The notes beneath the pieces were generated by a model. It saw nothing but the letters and a program-made list of their open reading frames with translations, had not been told where the DNA came from and did not search any database. Below are positions 10,901-17,341 of a stretch of DNA of 64,000 bases, piece by piece. This stretch comes from Rhynchopus euleeides (Eukaryota; Euglenozoa; Diplonemea; Diplonemida; Diplonemidae), in contig OY723247.1 in assembly GCA_963210315.1 (NCBI GenBank), forward strand, positions 372,001-436,000, read 5' to 3'. Made by a program: the position numbers and the translations under genes. Each line of letters begins with the position of its first letter. Position 1 is the stretch's first letter.

Positions 10901-11143
10901 GCGCTCTGCACCCCGCGTCTTCTCCGCCGTCCTCGTCGCCGGCTCTTCCCTCTCCCCGAGGACACCTCCGAAGAGATCCGCCATCACCCCCATCGTCTCC
11001 AACACCCCTGGGCCCGCGTGCGCTGCCCGCCCGTCCTCCCGTGCCGTCGGCACCCACTTCCACTTACGGCGCAACGCTCGCCGCTCCCGCCTCGTCATCC
11101 GCGGTCTATGCAACCGCGGCACCTCCACCCACCAACTCCGCAT
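7823..11143 (-). CDS. LINE-A ORF1: RNase H + OTU protease + nucleic-acid-binding region
   Basis: 1106 residues from the ATG at 11143; an upstream GTG in frame is less likely. After a very basic N terminus there is an RNase HI-like domain at about 100-245 (TVDFDGAYR, NTAEYAGAILAL, RGDLVIEQV, ENGAADALAKAA), giving the D-E-D-D set. An OTU-type cysteine protease follows at about 282-425, with the nucleophile in GGKGDCMFRAVSY and the His in YDGQHYKAVV. The C-terminal half is Gln/Glu/Lys-rich with a probable coiled coil and probably binds RNA. OTU domains cleave ubiquitin chains; in a retrotransposon the target is unknown. Placing RNase H in ORF1 instead of after the RT is unusual. Confidence 0.85.
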   Translation of the reverse strand: MRSWWVEVPRLHRPRMTRRERRALRRKWKWVPTAREDGRAAHAGPGVLETMGVMADLFGGVLGEREEPATRTAEKTRGAEREWVWGAGGESLSTDVESLTVDFDGAYRMGEQQGGAGVHFSGEKGGETMRVSTGVVSSMVTTGTVTCNTAEYAGAILALKVVTQALSEGQLGSLKKLLVRGDLVIEQVRGAWKTRAAGLPGLLAEVHALVRTLEGHGVRVSWQHIAAEENGAADALAKAARDAAVHPVMTQGPTGSVSKGEQGKGRRGAATGTLKGLLADWDLEVKEAGGKGDCMFRAVSYAVHGDAGAHESLRMLTAEELKTSSKVYRGFFAEGDGATAADWEEYVRSMASPGTWGDHVALLALVNQLGRTVIVFARSATGTLTATLVYPGWQDGEGDKRGFLKGSAQPPLALAYDGQHYKAVVGQRERVEDAASAADHRVLRPVAGVPKTAGEAVAAEGKDAKQQQSHPHGQLIAEQWAQAVLGREQVIAARAEGRDVEGVVVGTEVEATRWNAMRLTVVMLRRPGLVQSVQYRALVRDEETQEVRERAIWVTRKDGLPIGPRPPTATELPQRGEEVTVVATLMVEATAGRPAVDWARRQLRDAGGRRGVRDVALRRQEVNVGNRVAVEAMWTVPKEDLRGLLRESGLTNPLVIVRLTHEARERGGDCATRVRWMPGASVAEARKVLAEQGEAAAGLDVNVGTGGTLGVRRWAAAMQGVEGFPAPLKRYVVDGAGRGWSVQEVEGFFAQKGWKVRVERRAMNGVLVSAEADPPAGWFAVSRGGKSETWTVNVYRPPKRRMESGQQTGSAKAQKEEKRGEPQGPAKRQQGQQNGQRRGEKRAGGPEAVKETPKAHTDPKVMQLWSTVAQLQQGRMEDGKRAAEMERQMEALRGELKVAQESAENGRKEVQQLEVRLVKQLQTSESKVQGLFETLLGEIRGRAEKPSAAQAEAPQQPVGPPQGQAGQSVRQDSGASSTGSSKGRRPRAGSLPLPDSHDGFDIDEDGMQPDFEPDFGDDNGEWDRIEGRCTTSRKTSFAWSGWRVTRLGVKTGRALSYRPTPMNCGNARINERDDGCEPEGCREEDERRDVHRVAQRECTGIQRRGP

Positions 11144-11199
11144 CCCCACCCGGTCGTACCGGGACACCTCGTCGTATCGGCCTCGCGGCCGCTCCGTCG

Positions 11200-11280
11200 C
11201 GTCGTCGTTGGCTGCGTCGTCGTTTCGAGGCGACGCGTTGCCCGGGGGCCACCCCGTGGAGGTGACGTTACTTGGCCCCC
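11200..11280 (-). ncRNA. Candidate HDV-like self-cleaving ribozyme at LINE-A 5' end
   Basis: The element's first nucleotide starts a helix GGGGGCC that pairs with GGCCCCC 23 nt later (P1, 7 bp). Between them lies a short P3 hairpin (ACC/GGT around TCCACGG). The invariant-looking GGGCAAC follows P1, then a P4 hairpin (GCGTCG…CGACGC) and the joining segment AGCCAA with a candidate catalytic C. The P2 pairing (CGTC with GACG) is weak here but strong in the sister copy. P1 changes compensatorily between the copies. Such ribozymes are known at the 5' ends of R2, L1Tc and other LINEs, where they cut exactly at the element boundary. Confidence 0.75.
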
Positions 11281-11298
11281 TCGAAAATGCCCAGCACG
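11281..11298 (-). repeat. 18-bp target-site duplication, copy 2 (between tandem elements)
   Basis: Exact copy of CGTGCTGGGCATTTTCGA between the 3' end of the short element and the 5' end of LINE-A. This is the expected product if the second insertion used the target regenerated by the first. Confidence 0.95.
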
Positions 11299-11783
11299 TT
11301 GTAGAGTCGTATTTATGACCACATCAAAAGTGGTGTAGCCAACGGTGGGCGGCCGTCCCAGATAAAGACTGGAGAAAATGAACGACCTCCTCACCCAGAA
11401 AGATGCGAGGGGGAGAGGACAAACAAAAACAAACGGGCACCGCTCCACACACTGAGCCAACGCACACAGGCCTGGTGAAGCCCCAAGGGCACTTCCCCCA
11501 GGTCGTCCCTCCCCAGCTTACCCAACCACGTTTCATCACAATACAGGCATTCCACACTGCGGCCGGAATAGAGGCCGAAGGATTGCGTCCAGAATCACTT
11601 GTAAGGCATGTACACCAGAGAACCCGCTCGGGTGCAGGCCCCGTCTGCATCACGCTGCCCAAAACAGGGAGAGGGAGGGGATGATAACAACAAAAACCAA
11701 TCTGAGATGGGCTCCTTCTCCGACATCTCGCCCGCAACAAGTCTCCTGCAAAGGAGACGCGCCTTCGACACCGTCTGTGCGTC

Positions 11784-12352
11784 CGCCCCTACGCCATGCA
11801 CGCAGGTCGCACGCCGCGGCCAACTGCCGCCCCTCCGTTCACGACCTCCCAACGAGGGAGGTACGCCACGCACCGACACCCCGTACGCCCCTACGCCCGA
11901 CGCGTAAGTCGCACGTCGCGACCACCTGCCGCCCGATACCTCCGTCAAGAGCCTCCCGACAAGGGAGACACGCCACGCACCGTCACCCCGTACGCCCCTA
12001 CGCCTGGCGCGCAGGTCGCACGTCGCGGCCAACTGCCGCCCGACCTGCATCCTGCCCCCCGACCAGGGGAGCCACCTGTACGTACGCCCCTACGCCCAAC
12101 GCGCAGGTCGTACGTCGCGGCCAACTGCCGCCCCTCCGTTCAGAACCTCCCAACGAGGGAGGTACGCCACGCACCGTCACCCCGTACGCCCCTACGCCCG
12201 ACACGTAAGTCGCACGTCGCGGCCAACTGCCGCCCGATACCTCCGTCCACAGCCTCCCGACAGGGGAGGCACGCCACGCCCCGACACCCCGTACGCCCCT
12301 ACGCCCATCGCGTAGGTCGCACGTCGCGGCCAACTGCCGCCAACCCCTACGT
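11784..12352. repeat. Tandem ~100-bp repeat with three-unit higher-order period
   Basis: Six units begin with CGCCCCTACGCC at 11784, 11886, 11993, 12085, 12187 and 12294. Spacings are 102, 107, 92, 102 and 107 bp, so the pattern repeats every 301 bp (three units). Units 1 and 4, 2 and 5, and 3 and 6 resemble each other most. Open frames through it are by-products of the composition. Confidence 0.9.
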
Positions 12353-12365
12353 ACTTCCTTCGTCG

Positions 12366-12443
12366 CTCACCTTTAGCCGGAAACCACAAGGTTATCCGTT
12401 GCCCGGGGGACACCGCGTGGAGGCGGTGAGTCACTTGTCCCCC
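12366..12443 (-). ncRNA. HDV-like self-cleaving ribozyme at 5' end of the short element
   Basis: This is the clearest of the three candidates. P1 is GGGGGAC with GTCCCCC (7 bp, starting at the first element base). P2 is CTCACC with GGTGAG. P3 is CCGC/GCGG closed by CTCCAC. GGGCAACG follows P1. P4 is GGATAACC/GGTTTCC with a TTGT loop. The J4/2 segment GGCTAAAGG closely matches the antigenomic HDV core GGCUAAGGG, giving the catalytic C. Compared with LINE-A, P1 carries a paired C-to-A and G-to-T change, which is covariation in favour of the helix. Confidence 0.85.
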
Positions 12444-12499
12444 TCGAAAATGCCCAGCACGACCCGCACTGCTCCTGGTTCTTCACGTGCGTCACGACC
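12444..12499 (-). pseudogene. Cathepsin-L-like protease, middle segment around the catalytic Cys
   Basis: A 56-bp island of host coding sequence between two LINE families. It reads VVTHVKNQEQCGSCWAFS, the oxyanion-hole Gln and catalytic Cys region of papain proteases. It consists of the 19-bp LINE-B duplication (12481-12499), 19 unique host bases (12462-12480) and the 18-bp LINE-A duplication (12444-12461). It proves that both families hit the same gene and fixes both junctions to the base. Confidence 0.95.
12481..12499 (-). repeat. 19-bp target-site duplication of LINE-B (3' copy)
   Basis: GGTCGTGACGCACGTGAAG, coding for Val-Val-Thr-His-Val-Lys of the protease; identical to 20183-20201 at the other end of LINE-B. 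Confidence 0.95.
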
Positions 12500-12546
12500 A
12501 AAAAAAAAATATATCATTGAAGGGTGCAAGACCCCTGGAAAGAGGA

Positions 12547-13104
12547 CTAGGCACCACCACTCCATATGCTAGGGGGCCGCCTCCGGCTCCCCCCTGCCCC
12601 TCGTCGCCCCCTGGCCGCATCCCGGGTAAGCCCCTGTGCCCCACCCTGCTGGGGGAGGGCCCCCGCCCTGTCCATCGCCTCGTTCGCCAGCGCATCGGCT
12701 TCGGCGTTCTGCCCCCGAGGGATGTAGGCAAACCCCGCCAGGCAACCCGCATCCTTCAGGGCCTGCCACTTGGCCCGGCAGCGACGGAATCGTGGTAGGA
12801 GGGCTTCGTCCCGCACCACGGCACGTAGTCGCATATGGTTGATCACCAGCTGCGAGTCGCCGTACACTGTGATCTTCCCAATGGCGTGGGACACATGTCG
12901 CTGCTGCAGCATGTCCAGCACCAGCTCGCATCCGGCGTATTCCGCTGCGTTGTTGGTCGCGACCCCCAACACGCAGGTGGAGGTCCACTTGGCCTCCCCA
13001 TGCAGCTTGATGAGGGCGCCGGCCCCTGCCACCCCGGGGTTGCCCCGCGCACCACCGTCGAAGAAGGCCTCCCAGTGGTGACCCTTGGTGGCTTTCACCT
13101 CCAT
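12547..13104 (-). CDS. LINE-B ORF3: RNase HI
   Basis: A 185-residue protein from the ATG at 13104. It has the full RNase HI set: FFDGGARGNPG, NNAAEYAGCELV, VYGDSQLVIN and NAEADALANEAMDRA. It would remove the RNA strand after first-strand synthesis. The start codon overlaps the end of ORF2: ATGGAGGTGA contains the ORF3 ATG and, 7 nt later, the ORF2 TGA. That arrangement suits termination-reinitiation. The C-terminal 45 or so residues are a basic Gly/Arg tail with no known domain. Confidence 0.92.
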   Translation of the reverse strand: MEVKATKGHHWEAFFDGGARGNPGVAGAGALIKLHGEAKWTSTCVLGVATNNAAEYAGCELVLDMLQQRHVSHAIGKITVYGDSQLVINHMRLRAVVRDEALLPRFRRCRAKWQALKDAGCLAGFAYIPRGQNAEADALANEAMDRAGALPQQGGAQGLTRDAARGRRGAGGSRRRPPSIWSGGA

Positions 13105-16100
13105 GTCTGCCGCCGTCGCACGCCAGGTCGCCTGGCGCGCCACTCTGTCTCCTGCAGGGTCTTCAGGAGGGCAATCATGCGCTCCACCCGCTCCGCGAAG
13201 CGTTGAGGCCCCAGGTTCCCGGTCCCGAGCTCCGTCCAGGTACGGGGAACCTGCCACCCACTGAACAGCTCGTAGTCCACAAGCAGCTCCAGGGCCGTGA
13301 CTTGCCTGGTGGCGCAGGAGGGCCAGCGGAGCGCACCTAGCCAATCTCGGAAAGCAACAAAGTGCTCCTTACTCCGCGAGAGGGGTTTCGGGCACGCAGT
13401 GCCAAGCGCCGATGCAGCGTCCACTGTCTCCAGACCCTGCCCCAGCTCTGCCTCTGTCCAGCGCCAGTCAACCGGGGGAGTCCTCGCAGAATACGCGGTC
13501 TGTCCCTCGTACTTGAACCCATCTTCCTCCATGCGCGCACGGGCCACCTCCGCCATCATATCTTGCATCTGGCCCAGCAGGGCTATCGTGCGACGCCGTC
13601 CCTCCGATCCGAACGTAAACCCAAGTGGGAGGAGGGAGCACCACAGCAGGCATCGGGGCCAGTTACTCCTATCCAGGCACATCACTTCGGAGTAGTGGCT
13701 GCGGAGGTCGTTCCAGCGTGGGCATAGCCAGAACATATGCTCCTGGTCCTCCACTGCCCCGGTCTTGCAGTAGGGGCATTCAGGCGTGGGGAAGTCCTCC
13801 CCCAAACGTCCACCCGCCCTGCTGAGCCGCTCCACCGTCCAGGGGGTGCCGGCCAGATTGCCCCGCATGATGCCGGCGTTGTACGGGATCTTCTCGGCCC
13901 GCCACCGGGCGTTCGAAGCCTCCCTGTCCAACCCCCACTCCGCACCGTCCATGTCAGAACGGCTCGGCCCCAGCGCCTGCCACTCCGCCTGTCTCGCGGC
14001 CTCGCGGATCTCGTGCGCGAACTTGGCCTCCGCGTCGGCCTCCGGGCGGGTCCCCAGTTCGCACGTCGTGCCGGACGAAGCACGGATCACCCAGTCGCTG
14101 GTGTCAATCGTCCAGCCGATGCTCTGCAGCGAATCCCGGAGGAGGGATGCCGGCCCCGTCTGGTCCTCCCGTTCCCCGACAGCGACCCAGACCCTCTTGA
14201 GCTGCGCAAATGCTCGGGGGGACTTCCAGCAGGCACGCAGGGCAGCTCGCACTCGCTGGAAGACCGTGTAACAGCCTACATCCAGGCGGTGCGAGCTGCC
14301 CAACACCGTCGTGACCACGGTTCTGGACCGGCGCTGCCGCCGTTCACCCCAGAGCGCCCGCACCACCTCCGTCTCCGCAGTCTCACGAATCGACCAAGAG
14401 TACTGCTGCACTGCTATCCCGTAGAGGAAGGCAGGGAGGAGCATCGCCCCCGCCACCGCACAACGCACCAGAAAGGGCAGCGCCTCACTGAGGGTCTGGA
14501 TCGCCTTGGCGGCTGACACCAGTGCAGGGAGTCGCTTGAGGATGCGGCCAGATGATTTGCCACTGAGCACCGTGGGGGTGAGCGAGATCGAGGTGCCAAG
14601 CAGGTCCAGCTCCCCGGAGATCTGTCGGATAGGGGTCCCATTCAGTGTCAGGCTGAGGCGTTCCCGCTTGGTGGAAAATGAGACACATTTCGTCGGCTGC
14701 ACCTCTTGGTCAGTCAACTCCGCATACTCGCTTGTCAGACGGGCTGCTTGCCGCAGCAGGGAGCGCCCCTCCAGGTGCGTCGAGTACGCGGTGATGTCGT
14801 CTGCATATCCCAGAGCAGCGCACCCCGGCGCCCGTAGCTCCAGATCCCTCGCTAGCACCATGGTGACCACATTAATCAGAACCACTGAGAGCGGACAGCC
14901 CTGGAGAATGCCGTTAGTGCCGACGAAGGGCGCCCCCAAATGTCCTCCGACCCGGAACCGGCGGGTGAGGTTAAAGTAGATCCCCTGAAGAGCGCCCACA
15001 ATCGGTGCAGGCATCCCCAGCCTTGATACAAGAGGGAAGATGATGCTCCAGGGAACTCGGTCGAAGCACTTGGCGAAGTCTATCGCAAATCCTCTCAAAG
15101 GAGGGGAGAGGTCCAGCATCGCCTGCTCTGCATGTAGCGCCATCTGCCAGTAGACATCCTCGGTGCCGTGCCCCTGCCGGAAGCCGTGAAGACCGTCAGG
15201 GATCCAGTCCTCCTGCCATGCCATGAGAGACTGGAGCCTGACCCCCGCCCACAGACGGTAAACAGCGTGTGCCACAGTAATTGGGCGTAGCTTGAGAGGG
15301 TCAGAGTGTCCAGTAGGGCCCGTCTTAGGTACGAGAACCGTCATGGCCTCAAGTAAGGGGGGGGGCCATATTCCACCCCGTTCAACCTCCGCCAGTATGT
15401 CAGCCAGCGCGTCCAGGAGGCAGATGGGCAGCGCGCACAGCTCGGACACAGTCCAGCCCCCTACTCCAGGTGACGTGCGTTTTCGCATCCGCTGGAGATG
15501 CTGCCTCAAGAGGGCGGCATCCAGCGGGGGCACGTTGTACTCCGGGCGTTGCTCACCCACACAGTCCCGGTACCGGTCCATGAAGCGGTCCCAGGATGGT
15601 TCCACCCGCACGGCCGCGTACCTCGCCATGATTTGCAGCCAGGACTCCCTGACTCGCTGGTCCACTATCTCCGGGTCCGCCGTCGGGGCTCCATCCGCCG
15701 CAGTCACCGTGACCACCTGTGAGCGCTCTTTACCTTTGCAGATATCGAACACTGCGCCACGGGTGGCTGGGTCCGCCCAGAGCCGACGCACCCGCTCGAG
15801 GAAGGCCTGCCTCCGGCGGCGACGAGTCTGGCACATGAGAGCGAAGCCCTCCTTCTCCAGGTCGTCTTTCCAGCCCCGGAGCAGGTCCACATCCCACGAG
15901 TCCATCCCAGGGGGAGTTGCACGGCCGAGTTTGAGCCGGAGTCGGCCGGCCTCATATCCCTGTCCGTTCCCTCTTCCCAGATGAAGGCACAGCTCCCCTA
16001 CCTGTCCTGCCATCCGGAGCACCTTGGCATGTTGCGTCGTGAGGGCAATGACCGTCGCGTCCCCATCACGGCTCTGCTTGGCAGTGGCTCGGCGGGAAGT

Positions 16101-17240
16101 ATACCTCGCTGCTTCACCACGCCGCCGGTCCCCCCGCCGACGAGCTACCCCTGCCCGCTTCAGGAGAAAGTTCTCCGCAGCCTCCGCCCACGTCATCCAT
16201 TTCTCTTCTACGGACTCCGCCCCCGCGTAGCGGGACTCCGCGAGGCAGCGCGCACCTAACTCTTCCTCCTCCACCATCTCCATCTTGGGCCAGGAGCCGA
16301 TGTGCACCTCCGTGGTCCTCACGAGGGTGCGCCGACTCGCCCAGTAGCCGGCGATGTCCAGCGTGACCTCCACTGGGCGGTGCTGCGGGATCGCCACCTC
16401 CGGCACCACTCTGGCGGTCCGCAGCATAGTGGCCGCCGCGGGGCTCAGCAGCGCAAGGTCTATGCGAGTGCTGAGGCTCTCGCCACCCTTAGTGAAGAAA
16501 TATGTGTCCTGCGGGGACCTGCCCTCCCTTGCCGCCGCAGCCGCTTCCGCGTCTATCCACCGGCCGTCGAACAGCGCAGTGCGCAGCACCATGCTCCGGT
16601 CCTTGTCAGCATTGAAATCGCCTGCGACCACCACAGGCACGTCCCCAAGCTCCGCAGCATACCCTAGCACCTCTGTCAGGAAGCGCTCATTCCTCTGTGC
16701 GTGCAATGCACCCGTCCGTGTGTGCCCGTACAAACACAGGAGGTGGAGCCAGCCATGCGTACGGCTGTCTGTCCCCTTGACTGCTAGACGCACATGCATG
16801 AAGCGCCCCGTCTGCCACAGAGCCTCAGCAGAGGGGGCCCGCTCCTGGACTGCAACCAGCGGGCGGCGCACGGCAACAGCCACACCCCCCGGCGCTGCGT
16901 TCCAGAAGGACACAGAATTCGCCAGGGGGGGCTGCGGCTTCCCACACAGCAAGTCCCATCCTGCGTCCCCGAGGTCTCGGCGCATCGCACCCTGACCCAG
17001 GTCACCAAGCTTCGTTTCCTGCAGAAGCAGGACGTCAGCCCCCAGGTGCAGAATCGCCTCCTGCCTCTTGGCCAGAGAGGTCACATTGGCCACCAGCAGG
17101 GAGAGCCGCCCCGGACCCCGCGCACGCCTGGCACACAGGTCTCCCATCACCGTCAAAAGAGAGGGCGTGTCATCCGGGCTGCCCTCCCTGTTACGCTTGG
17201 GGGGGCCAGGGTTGGGGTGGACATCCCCGCACGTCGCCAT
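13095..17240 (-). CDS. LINE-B ORF2: endonuclease-reverse transcriptase with N-terminal 2A-like motif
   Basis: About 1381 residues from the ATG at 17240; the frame is open further upstream to 17798, overlapping ORF1. The N terminus reads MATCGDVHPNPGPP, whose GDVHPNPGP matches the 2A/2A-like ribosome-skipping motif also found at the N terminus of many LINE ORF2 proteins. The endonuclease follows (LLVANVTSLAKR, LLLQETKLGD, VAGDFNADKDRS, STRIDLALLS, PQHRPVEV). RT motifs are SPGVGGWTVSELCALP, FAIDFAKCFDRVPW, GILQGCPLS and the catalytic GYADDITAYS. A CCHC motif lies near the C terminus (CPYCKTGAVEDQEHMFWLC). The chosen start is the first ATG just before the 2A motif; a frameshift product from ORF1 is an alternative. 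Confidence 0.9.
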   Translation of the reverse strand: MATCGDVHPNPGPPKRNREGSPDDTPSLLTVMGDLCARRARGPGRLSLLVANVTSLAKRQEAILHLGADVLLLQETKLGDLGQGAMRRDLGDAGWDLLCGKPQPPLANSVSFWNAAPGGVAVAVRRPLVAVQERAPSAEALWQTGRFMHVRLAVKGTDSRTHGWLHLLCLYGHTRTGALHAQRNERFLTEVLGYAAELGDVPVVVAGDFNADKDRSMVLRTALFDGRWIDAEAAAAAREGRSPQDTYFFTKGGESLSTRIDLALLSPAAATMLRTARVVPEVAIPQHRPVEVTLDIAGYWASRRTLVRTTEVHIGSWPKMEMVEEEELGARCLAESRYAGAESVEEKWMTWAEAAENFLLKRAGVARRRGDRRRGEAARYTSRRATAKQSRDGDATVIALTTQHAKVLRMAGQVGELCLHLGRGNGQGYEAGRLRLKLGRATPPGMDSWDVDLLRGWKDDLEKEGFALMCQTRRRRRQAFLERVRRLWADPATRGAVFDICKGKERSQVVTVTAADGAPTADPEIVDQRVRESWLQIMARYAAVRVEPSWDRFMDRYRDCVGEQRPEYNVPPLDAALLRQHLQRMRKRTSPGVGGWTVSELCALPICLLDALADILAEVERGGIWPPPLLEAMTVLVPKTGPTGHSDPLKLRPITVAHAVYRLWAGVRLQSLMAWQEDWIPDGLHGFRQGHGTEDVYWQMALHAEQAMLDLSPPLRGFAIDFAKCFDRVPWSIIFPLVSRLGMPAPIVGALQGIYFNLTRRFRVGGHLGAPFVGTNGILQGCPLSVVLINVVTMVLARDLELRAPGCAALGYADDITAYSTHLEGRSLLRQAARLTSEYAELTDQEVQPTKCVSFSTKRERLSLTLNGTPIRQISGELDLLGTSISLTPTVLSGKSSGRILKRLPALVSAAKAIQTLSEALPFLVRCAVAGAMLLPAFLYGIAVQQYSWSIRETAETEVVRALWGERRQRRSRTVVTTVLGSSHRLDVGCYTVFQRVRAALRACWKSPRAFAQLKRVWVAVGEREDQTGPASLLRDSLQSIGWTIDTSDWVIRASSGTTCELGTRPEADAEAKFAHEIREAARQAEWQALGPSRSDMDGAEWGLDREASNARWRAEKIPYNAGIMRGNLAGTPWTVERLSRAGGRLGEDFPTPECPYCKTGAVEDQEHMFWLCPRWNDLRSHYSEVMCLDRSNWPRCLLWCSLLPLGFTFGSEGRRRTIALLGQMQDMMAEVARARMEEDGFKYEGQTAYSARTPPVDWRWTEAELGQGLETVDAASALGTACPKPLSRSKEHFVAFRDWLGALRWPSCATRQVTALELLVDYELFSGWQVPRTWTELGTGNLGPQRFAERVERMIALLKTLQETEWRARRPGVRRRQTWR

Positions 17241-17341
17241 GGAGCCGCGCCCCGACTCCCCGCCCACACACCGCTGTACCCGAAGCCATCCAGCCCGGGC
17301 GTCACCCTCCGCCAGTGGGGGCCCGGCCGCGCCCCCCGCCC

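Larger units (their letters stand above)
2357..11280 (-). mobile_element. LINE-A: full-length APE-type non-LTR retrotransposon
   Basis: An 8.9-kb element bounded on both sides by the 18-bp target duplication, with coding strand minus. It begins with a candidate HDV-like ribozyme and carries three ORFs: ORF1 (RNase H + OTU + basic/coiled region), ORF2 (apurinic-type endonuclease, reverse transcriptase, CCHC) and a small ORF3. It ends in a 63-nt 3' UTR (…CGACTCCACAA) with no poly(A). All ORFs are open, so it may be a recent and possibly active copy. A second family member with the same 5' end lies in tandem at 11299-12443 on the same target. The two hits on one target nucleotide suggest site specificity. 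I cannot assign a named LINE clade from the sequence alone. Confidence 0.9.
11299..12443 (-). mobile_element. Short non-autonomous LINE-A relative
   Basis: A 1145-bp element with the 18-bp target duplication on both sides. Its first ~45 nt match the LINE-A 5' end (GGGGG-CAAGT…CCCCCGGGCAACG), and its last bases (CGACTCTACAA) match the LINE-A 3' end, so it is not 5'-truncated. The interior is unrelated to LINE-A and non-coding; most of it is a tandem repeat. This recalls trypanosome LINE companions such as NARTc and RIME, which keep the ribozyme-bearing 5' end and borrow the partner's proteins. Dependence on LINE-A is inferred from the shared ends and shared target. Confidence 0.85.

Noticed and set aside
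7995-11338. Long plus-strand ORFs across LINE-A ORF1
   Set aside because: No domain is visible, and the minus strand encodes clear RNase H and OTU domains.
2339-12461. LINE-A pair as one event followed by tandem duplication
   Set aside because: The interiors of the two elements are unrelated and only the ends match, so two insertions are the simpler reading.
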